A stretch of 64,000 nt of DNA. Origin: JAENVU01 sp031362155 (GTDB taxonomy: Bacteria; Actinomycetota; Acidimicrobiia; IMCC26256; JAENVU01). Of the stretch, positions 56,226 through 63,999 are shown one piece after another. The notes under the pieces are model-generated. The model was not told the DNA's origin, did no database searches, and saw only the letters and a list, made by a program, of their open reading frames with translations. Position 1 is the stretch's first letter; each line of letters begins with the position of its first letter. The stretch is taken from positions 1-64,000 of the forward strand of contig JANLRZ010000185.1 of NCBI GenBank assembly GCA_031362155.1, read 5' to 3'. Made by a program: the position numbers and the translations under genes.

Positions 56226-57433
56226 CGCTCGCTCGAGAGTCGGACGGGAAGCTCTTTCAACGCGTTGTTCAGATTCGAACGCTGCCGACGGGCCGGACCG
56301 ATCTGCGTGATGGTCGGGAAATAGTCGAGCAGTTCCTCGAAGAACACGCGACCTTCGAGCCGGGCGAGATGGATCCCGAGGCAGAAGTGCTCGCCGGTGC
56401 CGAAGGACAGGTGGGGATTCGGGTCGCGATGGATGTCGAACTCGTTCGGCCGCACGAACACCGTCTCGTCGCGGTTGGCCGAGGTGTACATCATCGCGAC
56501 CTTGTCTCCCGCCTTGATCTCCGCGGGGCCGAGGGTGGTGTCGGCGGTCGCGGTCCGCCGGAAATAGTGGAGGGGATTGGCGTAGCGCAGGATCTCCTCG
56601 ACTGCTGACGGGATGAGCGACCGGTCGGCCCGTAACTCCGAGAGTTGTTCCGGGTGGTCGAGCAGGGCCAAGAGGCCCGACGACAACATCGTGCGGGTGG
56701 TGTCGTTCCCCGCGGTGACGAGCTGGACGAAGAAGCTTCCGAACTGGATGTCGGTCATCGCTTCACCGTCGACCTCGACGGCGAGCATCACGGTCGTGAG
56801 GTCATCAGCGGGCTCCGCCCGCCGTTGGCCGGCGAGACCGATCGCATACATCGCCATCTCGACCGTCGCGCTCATCGCCGCTTCGGCGGCGTCGGGGTCG
56901 GCCGCCATGATGTCGGGGTCCTGGCTGCCGGAGTTCATCTCCGACCAGTGATGGATCTTGGGCCAATCGGCTTCCGGGATGCCCATGAGTTCACCGACGA
57001 CCTGGGACGGAAGCCGGGCGCAGACGTCGTGGACGAAGTCGAGGTCGCGGTCGGCGGAGTCGCGCATGATGGTCTGGCAAATCTGGCGGATGCGGCCCTC
57101 GAGCTGGCCCATGACCTTCGGCGCAAAATGAGGAGACGCACTCCGTCGGTACCCGAGGTGGCGCGGCGGGTCCATCGCCAAGAGCATGTCTTGCATCATC
57201 GCCAGATTCTCGGGCGAGAGATCCTCGAGCACGACCCCTCCCGTCGCCGCCGAGTAGAGGAGTGGCTCGCGAGCCACCGTGACAAGGTCGGCGTGGCGCA
57301 GCACGGCCCAATAGCCGGTGCCGTCGGGCATGTCCTGCCACACGACGGGCTGTTCACGGCGGAGCCGGGCAAAGAGTTCGTGGGGAGGACCCGCGACGTA
57401 GGAGTCCGGACTGTAGAAGTCGATCGCCGTCAT
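56222..57433 (-). CDS. Cytochrome P450
   Basis: A 403-residue soluble bacterial P450. I-helix oxygen-binding AGNDTTRTMLSSGLLAL (residues ~246-262), K-helix EEILR, PLHYFRRTATADTTL, and the heme loop LSFGTGEHFCLGIHLARLE with the Cys thiolate ligand. The N-terminal MMQDMLLAMDPPRHLGYRR segment is like CYP125/CYP142-type steroid side-chain hydroxylases, a weak similarity. The start lies 30 bp after the riboswitch-controlled lipoprotein, with GGGAGGACC as ribosome site, so it is probably on the same transcript. Confidence 0.92.
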   Translation of the reverse strand: MTAIDFYSPDSYVAGPPHELFARLRREQPVVWQDMPDGTGYWAVLRHADLVTVAREPLLYSAATGGVVLEDLSPENLAMMQDMLLAMDPPRHLGYRRSASPHFAPKVMGQLEGRIRQICQTIMRDSADRDLDFVHDVCARLPSQVVGELMGIPEADWPKIHHWSEMNSGSQDPDIMAADPDAAEAAMSATVEMAMYAIGLAGQRRAEPADDLTTVMLAVEVDGEAMTDIQFGSFFVQLVTAGNDTTRTMLSSGLLALLDHPEQLSELRADRSLIPSAVEEILRYANPLHYFRRTATADTTLGPAEIKAGDKVAMMYTSANRDETVFVRPNEFDIHRDPNPHLSFGTGEHFCLGIHLARLEGRVFFEELLDYFPTITQIGPARRQRSNLNNALKELPVRLSSER

Positions 57434-57463
57434 CGCAGGTCCTCCCGAAGTTCAGTTCACGGC

Positions 57464-58498
57464 TCAGCAGCTCCGTGGTGCGAGCCACGCTACCGGGAGC
57501 CATCCCCGAGCGAGCGCCTGCACCGACTGGGTCGTCGCGAACGTGTTCACCGGCGGGAACGCGTCATTCGCGCTCGCGATGTGTCCGTCGGCGGCCTGTT
57601 GACTGCGCAGCCAGTTCACCGGGCTGCCGTAGGCCGTCCCCGTCTTCGCCGGACGCGCCGTGTCGCGCCAGCAGGACGTGGTGACGTCGAAGCCCGTTGC
57701 GGTAATGGCGACCACTGCGGTCGCAGTGGAGTTGGGGTCGTCCGCGCCGAACGCTTGCCACGAACCGTTCGCCTTCTGGTTGTCGGCGAGGAACTGGAGG
57801 GCCTTCACGAGGTTCGCGTCGGTCGAGGTCGCTTTGCCGGCCACCAACGCTTGGACCGCCAGGGCGGTCGAATCGACGTCGAGGTCGGTTCCCGTGTTGT
57901 CGCCCGCGAAGTTCCAGCCGCCGTTGGCCTGCTGGGCGGCACGGATCATTGCGAGCGTGGGTGCGGGCACGTCACCCGTGGTCTGCTGCTTGGCCAATGC
58001 GGCGTACAGCGTGGCGTTGAACGCTCCGTAGGAACCGTCGGGTGCCGCCCCGGAGTCGACCACCGCGACGAGGTTGCGGGCACCATCAGACTGCGGATCG
58101 AACGCGGTCGGGCTCAGACCGAGAGGCTTGGCCACGAGCACGATCAGCTTCGCCGCCTGACCCGCGTTCAGCGTGCCGTCGGCGAAATCGTCGAGCGCGT
58201 CGAGTGCGGACTTGTTGTTCTTCTTCATCGCCAGCACCGCGTTGCGGGCCACCGTGGTGTCCCAGCCGAACTTGGTTTGGGCGGGTTCGGCGATGGCGAC
58301 GACCGCATCGGGCGTTTCGAAGCCCGCGAATCCGGAGACCTCGAAGGAACCGTCGGTCTGTTGTTGAGATGCCAACCAGGTGGTGGCCTTGGTGAGCACT
58401 GGTGAGTTCTCCGCCACGCCGAACCCGGTGAATTTGCACCCGGAAATGGCGACGGCGGTGAACAGCGTGCCCACGAGCACGCGACGTAGGGATTGCAT
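57464..58498 (-). CDS. Cobalamin-riboswitch-controlled lipoprotein with terpene-cyclase-like toroid repeats
   Basis: A 344-residue exported lipoprotein. The signal peptide ends in AISGC (Cys21). The mature protein is a set of about six helical hairpin repeats of the squalene/prenyltransferase toroid type: ATTWLASQQQTDGSFEVSGF, NGGWNFAGDNTGTDLDVDSTALAVQAL, ALQFLADNQKANGSWQAFGADDPNSTATAVVAI and PVNWLRSQQAADGHIASANDAF. There is no DxDD catalytic acid of a cyclase. The alpha6/alpha6 toroid is also the B12-binding fold of transcobalamin and intrinsic factor. With a cobalamin riboswitch directly upstream, I infer a surface B12-binding protein. No DUF4430-type second domain is seen. ATG 58498 follows CGGAGG. 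Confidence 0.88.
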   Translation of the reverse strand: MQSLRRVLVGTLFTAVAISGCKFTGFGVAENSPVLTKATTWLASQQQTDGSFEVSGFAGFETPDAVVAIAEPAQTKFGWDTTVARNAVLAMKKNNKSALDALDDFADGTLNAGQAAKLIVLVAKPLGLSPTAFDPQSDGARNLVAVVDSGAAPDGSYGAFNATLYAALAKQQTTGDVPAPTLAMIRAAQQANGGWNFAGDNTGTDLDVDSTALAVQALVAGKATSTDANLVKALQFLADNQKANGSWQAFGADDPNSTATAVVAITATGFDVTTSCWRDTARPAKTGTAYGSPVNWLRSQQAADGHIASANDAFPPVNTFATTQSVQALARGWLPVAWLAPRSC

Positions 58499-58505
58499 GG
58501 AAGAA

Positions 58506-58535
58506 CCTCCGGAGGCCCCTTTCCACGAGGGCCTC
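58506..58535 (-). promoter_or_regulatory. Shine-Dalgarno-sequestering stem
   Basis: On the minus strand the ribosome site GGAGG is part of the self-complementary CCTCCGGAGG (58506-58515), next to a GAGGCCC/GGGCCTC hairpin (58512-58535). This can hide the ribosome site and is the expected expression platform for the riboswitch, controlling translation rather than termination. Confidence 0.7.
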
Positions 58536-58589
58536 ATGTCGTGCCGCAGGGTGCGGCGACGGATACGAGCGTCGGACCGGTCGGACCGA

Positions 58590-58740
58590 CGGAGGGCGGC
58601 GGGGATCTGGCTCAGGAGCAGGTCGCTCCATCACAGTTGCGGGTCAGCGCCGGAATCACACCGGCTTCTCCCGTACCGAACTCGGGCGGGACTCTAGACC
58701 TCAAGGGTGCGTTCGGCACAAACGCGACGCCCGCCCTGCT
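58590..58740 (-). ncRNA. Cobalamin (B12) riboswitch
   Basis: The minus strand shows the class hallmark GCCGGTGTGATTCCGGCGCT followed by GACCCGCAACTGTGA (58667-58631), then a short GGAGC/GCTCC hairpin and the closing GAGCCAGATCCCCGCC (58613-58598). GGGCGGGCG near 58738-58730 can form the P1 closing helix with the downstream CCGCCC. These are the conserved core and J elements of the cobalamin aptamer. It begins 18 bp after the DUF2237 stop and ends ~90 nt before the lipoprotein start. It controls the downstream lipoprotein and possibly the P450. Boundaries are approximate. Confidence 0.93.
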
Positions 58741-58757
58741 CGCGCCGACCGACTCGG

Positions 58758-59114
58758 TCAGGCGGCGTGGGCCCGGAGATCGTCGATGGTCGCCCATTCG
58801 AGGACGAGCGCGTGGGTTGCCTCCAGCACGACCTTCGGCGCGCGACCGGCCTCGAAGGCCTCGACCCACCGGGCTGCACAGAGACACCACTGGTCGCCGG
58901 GGGCGAGGCCGGGGAACCCGTACTCGGGCATCGGGGTCGAGAGGTCGTTGCCGACGCCGCGGCTGAAGTCGAGGAACTCGCCCGTCATCACCACGCAGAC
59001 CGCGTGCAGCCCGACGTCTTCTCCGCCGGAGTTACAGCAGCCGTCGCGAAAGAACCCGGTGAGGGGATCGAAACTGCAGGGGACAAGTTCGGTGCCGAGC
59101 ACGTTCTGGGCCAT
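58758..59114 (-). CDS. DUF2237-family protein
   Basis: A 118-residue protein of the highly conserved DUF2237 family: NVLGTELVPCSFDPLTGFFRDGCCNSGGEDVGLHAVCVVMTGEFLDFSRGVGNDLSTPMPEYGFPGLAPGDQWCLCAARWVEAF matches the family from end to end, including the invariant Cys residues. The function is unknown. The gene is downstream of the AlkB gene and upstream of the riboswitch; a promoter or readthrough from this gene may feed the riboswitch RNA. Confidence 0.9.
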   Translation of the reverse strand: MAQNVLGTELVPCSFDPLTGFFRDGCCNSGGEDVGLHAVCVVMTGEFLDFSRGVGNDLSTPMPEYGFPGLAPGDQWCLCAARWVEAFEAGRAPKVVLEATHALVLEWATIDDLRAHAA

Positions 59115-59126
59115 CCCGCTATTCCA

Positions 59127-59170
59127 TCACGGATCGGGCCGTCACGGATCGGGCCGTCACGGATCGGGGA
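59127..59170. repeat. Tandem 15-bp repeat (about 2.9 units)
   Basis: TCACGGATCGGGCCG repeated at 59127-59141 and 59142-59156, then a third, partly changed unit at 59157-59170. The third unit overlaps the AlkB stop codon region; the others fill the AlkB-DUF2237 gap. It looks like a microsatellite-type duplication. Confidence 0.8.
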
Positions 59171-59798
59171 GATCGGTGGAGTGGGGCACGCCGAGCGTCC
59201 ACCGCCAGGAGATCGAGATTCGCGGTCCCGATCGGGCGGTCTTGGGCACCGCGTGTTCCCAGCCACGCTGCGCGCTGCCGCCCATGACGATGAGATCGCC
59301 GGAACCGGGCCGCAGGTCGATGCTCGGGCCGCCGCCGATCGGGCGGATGAGGAAGGGCCGGCGGGTCCCGAGCGTCACGATCGCGACGATCGTGTCGTCG
59401 AGGGTCCGGAGTTCGCGATCGGAATGCCATGCGACGCTGTCGCGACCGTCCCGGTAGTAGTTGAACCCGGGCCGACGGAACCGGCGGCGGTACGTGGCCT
59501 CGAGTGCGTGGTGAAGCCGCGGGATCATGTGATCGACGGGTGGGTCGCTCATGCGCGCCCAGTACGACAGCCGCGGATCGTCGAGGACTTGGTCCCACAT
59601 CCGGCGGCGGCCCTGCCGCCACGGCACTGCCCTGATCAGCCGATCGAGCAGCACGTCGCCGCCGAGCACCCAGTCGCGGCTGACGTCGACCCAGGCGCTC
59701 GTGTCGAGCTGGATTCGCTCGAACGGGGGCGACTCCCGCAACGACGGGTCGACCACCCCGAACAACGTTGTTTGGAGCCCTGACATCGGGTTCGCCAT
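59157..59798 (-). CDS. AlkB-like 2OG-Fe(II) oxygenase
   Basis: A 213-residue AlkB-type dioxygenase. Substrate-recognition lid FNYYRDGRDSVAWHSDRELRTLDDTIVAIVTLG, with the HxD metal ligands in WHSDRE. RPGSGDLIVMGGSAQRGWEHAVPK holds the distal His and RISISWR the 2OG-binding Arg. It is an alkylated-base demethylase or a related hydroxylase. ATG 59798 (MANPMSG). It is second in a GNAT-AlkB-DUF2237 run on the minus strand, with a 29-bp gap from the GNAT gene. The C-terminal residues come from the repeat unit at 59157. Confidence 0.9.
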   Translation of the reverse strand: MANPMSGLQTTLFGVVDPSLRESPPFERIQLDTSAWVDVSRDWVLGGDVLLDRLIRAVPWRQGRRRMWDQVLDDPRLSYWARMSDPPVDHMIPRLHHALEATYRRRFRRPGFNYYRDGRDSVAWHSDRELRTLDDTIVAIVTLGTRRPFLIRPIGGGPSIDLRPGSGDLIVMGGSAQRGWEHAVPKTARSGPRISISWRWTLGVPHSTDLPDP

Positions 59799-59827
59799 GC
59801 CCGTCAGTGTATCGAACAGATGTTTGG

Positions 59828-60511
59828 TCAGGCGTCGGATGGGGGTTGGTACATCCCGACCGGGAGGGTCGTGCGCAGGGAGAAGCCGAGCCGCCTGTAC
59901 ATGGCGATCGCCGACGCGTTCCCATCGCGGACGTGCAGGAAGGGCAATGCGCCATCGGCGAGGATCGTGTCGAGCACCGCCAGGGTCGCCACCGCGGCCA
60001 GACCGCGGCCGCGGTGCGCCTCGTCGGTGCACACCGCGCTGATCTCGACGGCGTCGGGGAGTCGCATGCGTTGACCGGCCGCGGCAACGAGCACCCCGTC
60101 GATGCGCACGCCGAAGAACCGACCGAGTTCGTGCGTTCGTTCGGCCCACGGTCCGGGCGCGGTGGTGGTGACCAATGCCGTGAGCTCCGCGAGGTCGTCC
60201 GGGCCGAGTTCGACGGCGCGCGCGCCATGATCGGCTGCGGCGGGCGGGACCGCTCGATCGAACACCATCTGGTGGACCGCGAACGACCCCAGCGCGCTCC
60301 AGCCAGGACCGGGCTCGAGCGGCGGGAGGAGAATTGCGGGGCCTTCGCTCAAGGCCGCCAGTGCCGCCCACGATGCTTCGTCGGGGTCGTCGGGCAGACC
60401 TGCGAACACCGAGAAGTCCGGCGGGTAGCGCACGGCCCTCGCGTCACCCTCGGCTACCGTGACCTGCGGTCCGGTCAATGCATGCCACACGGGGTTGTCG
60501 AGTGGATTCAC
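59828..60511 (-). CDS. GNAT-family N-acetyltransferase
   Basis: A 227-residue GNAT with a ~100-residue N-terminal region and a C-terminal acetyltransferase domain: VRIDGVLVAAAGQRMRLPDAVEISAVCTDEAHRGRGLAAVATLAVLDTILADGALPFLHVRDGNASAIAMYRRLGF, with the acetyl-CoA-binding RGRGLA loop. The FR47/YobR-like layout is common in actinobacteria; the acceptor is unknown. It is divergent from the PhyH gene (44 bp). Confidence 0.87.
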   Translation of the reverse strand: MNPLDNPVWHALTGPQVTVAEGDARAVRYPPDFSVFAGLPDDPDEASWAALAALSEGPAILLPPLEPGPGWSALGSFAVHQMVFDRAVPPAAADHGARAVELGPDDLAELTALVTTTAPGPWAERTHELGRFFGVRIDGVLVAAAGQRMRLPDAVEISAVCTDEAHRGRGLAAVATLAVLDTILADGALPFLHVRDGNASAIAMYRRLGFSLRTTLPVGMYQPPSDA

Positions 60512-60555
60512 GGGCTGATCCTCGCAGCTCTAGCTGGGTGGGAGGTGCCCATTTC

Positions 60556-61410
60556 ATGACGTCGACCGAAGTGAATGCGGTGGCGAATGCGGTCGCGGTC
60601 ATCGAACGCGACGGCTACATCGTGCTCGAAGACGCCATCGAACCCGAGTTGCGTACTCAGCTCCGGGATACCCTCCGCCGGCTCGAAGGCGAACTCGGGG
60701 TCACGCCCCGTGCCACCGCGGCCGAAGGCCACGCGACGAAGCGGATGTACAACCTCCTGGCTCGCGATCCGATCTTCGTCGAGATGCCGATCCATCCAGC
60801 CGTGTTGCCGATCGTCGAATCGCTCCTCGACCGTGGGTGCCTCCTCTCGGGGATGACGTCGATCGACATCGGGCCGGGTGAGGAGCCGCAACCGATGCAC
60901 GGTGACGACGTCGTGATGTCCCGCCACCTTCAGCGGCCGCACGCGCCGATGATGGTGACGAGCATGTGGGCGTTGACCGACTTCACCGCCGAGAATGGTG
61001 GTACTTGGTTCGTACCGGGCTCGCACCGCTGGGCCGATGTTCCCGGCACCAACGGTGAGATCCCCGACGGGATCGAGGTCCGCAAGCTCGAGATGGCAGC
61101 CGGCAGCGTCATGGTCTTCCACGGCAGCCTCTGGCACGGCGGGGGCGCGAATACGACGGCCGACGAGTGGCGCCTCGGCGTCAACGTCCAGTACTGCCCG
61201 GGCTTCGTGCGCCAGCAACAGAACCCCTACTTCTCGGTTCCGGCGGAGACGGCCGCGACCTTTCCCGACCGACTGTTGGGTCTGTTGGGATATCGCCTGT
61301 ACAAGGGGATCATGGGGCACGTCGACGGCAAGAGCCCGGGCGAAGTGGTCTTCGGTCAACGGATGGCCGAGGTTGCCTACCGCGACGCGGAGACTCGTCG
61401 ACAATCGTGA
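60556..61410 (+). CDS. Phytanoyl-CoA dioxygenase-family protein (PhyH)
   Basis: A 284-residue PhyH-type Fe(II)/2OG oxygenase. Start ERDGYIVLEDAIEPELRTQLR; QPMHGDDVVMSRHLQRP (HxD ligands); NGGTWFVPGSHRWADVPGTN; GSVMVFHGSLWHGGGANTTADEWRLGVNVQYCPGF (distal His and Arg). Members alpha-hydroxylate branched acyl-CoA or modify other metabolites. GGAGGTG ribosome site and ATG 60556. Overlaps the next PAP2 gene by 4 bp (GTGA), so co-translated. Confidence 0.9.
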   Translation: MTSTEVNAVANAVAVIERDGYIVLEDAIEPELRTQLRDTLRRLEGELGVTPRATAAEGHATKRMYNLLARDPIFVEMPIHPAVLPIVESLLDRGCLLSGMTSIDIGPGEEPQPMHGDDVVMSRHLQRPHAPMMVTSMWALTDFTAENGGTWFVPGSHRWADVPGTNGEIPDGIEVRKLEMAAGSVMVFHGSLWHGGGANTTADEWRLGVNVQYCPGFVRQQQNPYFSVPAETAATFPDRLLGLLGYRLYKGIMGHVDGKSPGEVVFGQRMAEVAYRDAETRRQS

Positions 61411-62321
61411 CGAGCGACGTGGAATTAGCGATTCAGCCGCACGCGCCCGAGCGCGCGCGTGCGGTGCGCCGGCTGACGATTGCCGCGGCGTTGTGCGCAC
61501 TTGCCCTAGTGGTGCTCACCGTCGTCTTCGTCGGGACTCGCGCCGGTCAACGCGTCGACGACGCCGCGCTCCGCGGGCAAGTCGTCGAACACCCGCGGAC
61601 TGCCGCGCGTTCGGATCGATTGTTGCGCACGATCTCGGTGGGATCGTTGACGTTCTTCGGGGTGTCCCTCGTGGCGATCGCCGCCGCTCGCGGGCGCCGA
61701 TATCTCGCGCTTGGTGTCGGCACGATCATCGCCGGCTCGAACATCACCACGCAGGTCTACAAAGCCTTGATCGATCGACCCCAGCTCCTCCCGCTCGGGG
61801 AACGGCTCATCAACTTCAACACCCTCCCGAGCGGTCACAGCACCGTCGCGGCGTCGCTCGCGGCCGGCCTCGTACTGGTCGCACCCGTCCGGCTGCGACC
61901 GGTGGCGGCCACCATCGGCGCGCTGTACGCGTGCGGAATGGCCGCGATGACGCTCGCCGCCGGCTGGCACCGGCCCAGCGATGCGGTGAGCGCGTTTGTG
62001 GTGGTGGGAATGTGGACCTTCGGCGTGTGCGCGGTGCTGATCGCGACCCGGGGCACCGGATCGCCGCGGGTGCACGAGGGGCTCCCGGGTCTCGTGATCG
62101 GCATGGTCGCAGTGATGACGCTCGCGTTCTCGGTGATTCTCATCTCGACCACGATCGACACGGCCGACGGTTTTCGCGCGGTCCGGTTGGGGGTCGCCTA
62201 CGTGGTCGCGCTCGGGTCGATCGTCGTGACCGGCGTCGCCTTCATCATCACCGAGGTGTTGTTGCTGCGCGGTATCAGTCTCGACGTTCCCCGGCGCGAC
62301 CGAACCAGCCGCTGGACCTAG
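61407..62321 (+). CDS. PAP2-family membrane phosphatase (second copy)
   Basis: A 304-residue PAP2-like membrane protein with six or more helices. Motifs are YKALIDRPQLLPLGERLINFNTLPSGHSTVAASL (the PSGH box with catalytic His) and AGWHRPSDAVSAF (His and Asp of C3; its usual Arg is not seen). The C1 RP pair is present with shortened spacing. Together these suggest a divergent lipid-phosphate phosphatase. GTG 61407 overlaps the PhyH stop; the stop shares CTAG with the opposing SDR gene. It may act on a lipid product of the PhyH protein, an inference. Confidence 0.82.
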   Translation: MTSDVELAIQPHAPERARAVRRLTIAAALCALALVVLTVVFVGTRAGQRVDDAALRGQVVEHPRTAARSDRLLRTISVGSLTFFGVSLVAIAAARGRRYLALGVGTIIAGSNITTQVYKALIDRPQLLPLGERLINFNTLPSGHSTVAASLAAGLVLVAPVRLRPVAATIGALYACGMAAMTLAAGWHRPSDAVSAFVVVGMWTFGVCAVLIATRGTGSPRVHEGLPGLVIGMVAVMTLAFSVILISTTIDTADGFRAVRLGVAYVVALGSIVVTGVAFIITEVLLLRGISLDVPRRDRTSRWT

Positions 62322-63070
62322 CTGGGTTTGGTGGCCTGGAGTTTGTGGACGATGCGACGCATCACCGGGCGGGGCGTGAACCGCACGCTGCCGGCCATGA
62401 TCTTGTTCAGGGCTCCGGGCACCGCCACCGCGTCCCCCTTGTTCATTGCCTTGACGCCGAAGGCCGCGACCTCGGCCGAGGTCGGGAGCTTCTTGTTGGC
62501 AACGAGCGGTGACAACTCCATTTCGGCTGCGGCTTGAAAGCCCGACGTCGTCGGCCCGGGACACAGTGCGGTCACCGTCACGCCGGTCCCACGCGTCTCT
62601 TCGCTCAACGCCTCGCTGAACGACAACACGTACGCCTTGGTGGCGTAGTACACGGCCATCAGCGGGCCGGGTTGGAACGATGCCGTCGAGGCGACGTTCA
62701 TGATCTTCCCGGTGCCCCGTTCGAGCATCCCGGGGAGGTACGCGCGCGTGAGTGCGGTGAGCGACGTGACGTTGAGTTGGATCATGCCGAGGGTCTTGTC
62801 CGGGTCGGCCGCGGCGAACGGTCCGAAGTCACCAACACCGGCGTTGTTCACCAGAACGTCGACGCTCGGCACCTCAGCGGCAATCTTCGCGATTGCCGAC
62901 GGGTCAGACAGGTCGGCCGCGATCACCCGGGCGCCACCGAGTTCTTCGGCGAGGGTCTCGAGCTTGGCCGCGGATCGGGCAACGAGGACGAGGTCGTGGG
63001 TCGGCGCGAGGACGCGGGCGATTTCGAGACCGATGCCGTTCGATGCGCCGGTGACGAGTGCAGTGGTCAT
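62318..63070 (-). CDS. Short-chain dehydrogenase
   Basis: A 250-residue classical SDR: cofactor loop ALVTGASNGIGLEIARVLAP, DVLVNNAGVGDFGPF, catalytic MNVASTASFQPGPLMAVYYATKAYVLSFSEAL (Ser, Tyr-x3-Lys intact). The C-terminal VANKKLPTSAEVAAFGVKAMNKGDAVAVPGALNKIMAGSVRFTPRPVMRRIVHKL is typical of the DltE/sdh-like SDR cluster; substrate unknown. ATG 63070. It lies 20 bp after the TauD stop on the same strand, so one operon. Confidence 0.9.
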   Translation of the reverse strand: MTTALVTGASNGIGLEIARVLAPTHDLVLVARSAAKLETLAEELGGARVIAADLSDPSAIAKIAAEVPSVDVLVNNAGVGDFGPFAAADPDKTLGMIQLNVTSLTALTRAYLPGMLERGTGKIMNVASTASFQPGPLMAVYYATKAYVLSFSEALSEETRGTGVTVTALCPGPTTSGFQAAAEMELSPLVANKKLPTSAEVAAFGVKAMNKGDAVAVPGALNKIMAGSVRFTPRPVMRRIVHKLQATKPS

Positions 63071-63090
63071 GGGATCTCCCTGGTTCAAGG

Positions 63091-63999
63091 TCAGCGCGCG
63101 GGTGCGTCGCCGGCGACGGTCGTGCGGTGCATGGCGCGGCGGTGGCCGCGCACGTCGCCCATCACCATGTGCTGGGCGCAGCGGTTGTCCCAGAACGCAA
63201 CGTCGCCGACGGCCCATTGCCACCGACACGTGAAGGAATCCTGAGTGCTGTGCGCGAAGAGGAAGTCGAGGAGTGGTTTCTGTTCGGTCGGCCACCATTC
63301 GGCGAGACCGACCGTGTACTGCTGATTCAGATACAGCGCATCGCGTCCCGTCTCGGGATGGACGCGCACCGCGGGATGCGGTTGCACCCGGTTGGCGTCC
63401 TCGCTCGTCGTCACGCTCATCCCCGCGAACATGTCGTGCACCGCTTGCATCTTCGGGGAGTAGGCGTCGCGCGCGCTGTGGAGGCCGTCGATGGTGCGCA
63501 GGGTCGCCTGGAGGCCGCGCGACAGTGTCTCGAAGGCAAGGTATTGATTCGCCCATAGCGTGTCGCCGCCGTAGGGAGGGATCTCGAGTGCGTGCAGCAT
63601 CGAGAACGCCGGCGGCGCGGGCAGAAACGAAAAGTCGGAGTGCCAGACGCCACCGAAGGAGAACGACTGGGTTTCGGTGGCCTCGCGCACGACCGCGATG
63701 ACCTCGGGATGGTCGGCGATCGGTTCGACAAAGGGCACCTGGCTGTACGGCCCGAATCGATGGCTGAGGGCGACCTGCTCGTCGGAGTTCAAGGTCTGGT
63801 TGCGGAAGAACACGACCGTGTGGTCGAGCAGGGCGCGGCGGATCTCGGCGACGGTCTGATCGTCGATCGGTGCGGCCAGGTTCACGCCCGAGATCACGGC
63901 ACCGCCCACGCCGGTGTGCGGATCGACGGTGACGCGCTCGTAGGAGTGTCCCGCGGGCGCGGCCGGGACGGGGATGAGAGGGATCTCGGCGACGGTCAT
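63091..63999 (-). CDS. TauD/TfdA-family Fe(II)/2OG dioxygenase (second copy)
   Basis: A 302-residue 2OG dioxygenase. GGVWHSDFSFLPAPPAF carries the H-x-D metal ligands; VAFWDNRCAQHMVMGDVRGHRRAMHRTTVAGD has the distal His and 2OG-binding Arg. VGGAVISGVNLAAPIDDQTVAEIRRALLDHTVVFFRNQ is the standard TauD start. The start codon ATG is at the very end of the window (63999), so a longer start cannot be excluded. It is first in the operon with the SDR gene; together they may oxidise the same small acid or alcohol. It is a distant paralogue of the gene at 23397. Confidence 0.88.
   Translation of the reverse strand: MTVAEIPLIPVPAAPAGHSYERVTVDPHTGVGGAVISGVNLAAPIDDQTVAEIRRALLDHTVVFFRNQTLNSDEQVALSHRFGPYSQVPFVEPIADHPEVIAVVREATETQSFSFGGVWHSDFSFLPAPPAFSMLHALEIPPYGGDTLWANQYLAFETLSRGLQATLRTIDGLHSARDAYSPKMQAVHDMFAGMSVTTSEDANRVQPHPAVRVHPETGRDALYLNQQYTVGLAEWWPTEQKPLLDFLFAHSTQDSFTCRWQWAVGDVAFWDNRCAQHMVMGDVRGHRRAMHRTTVAGDAPAR

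Noticed and set aside
53555..56608. A very long open frame (over 1000 codons) on the plus strand
   Set aside because: It lies antisense to the 2OG oxygenase and phosphotransferase genes, runs through the EamA gene in the wrong frame and has no domain; a GC-rich shadow frame.
59127..59170. CRISPR-like direct repeats
   Set aside because: Units are 15 bp and directly adjacent with no spacers; a tandem duplication instead.
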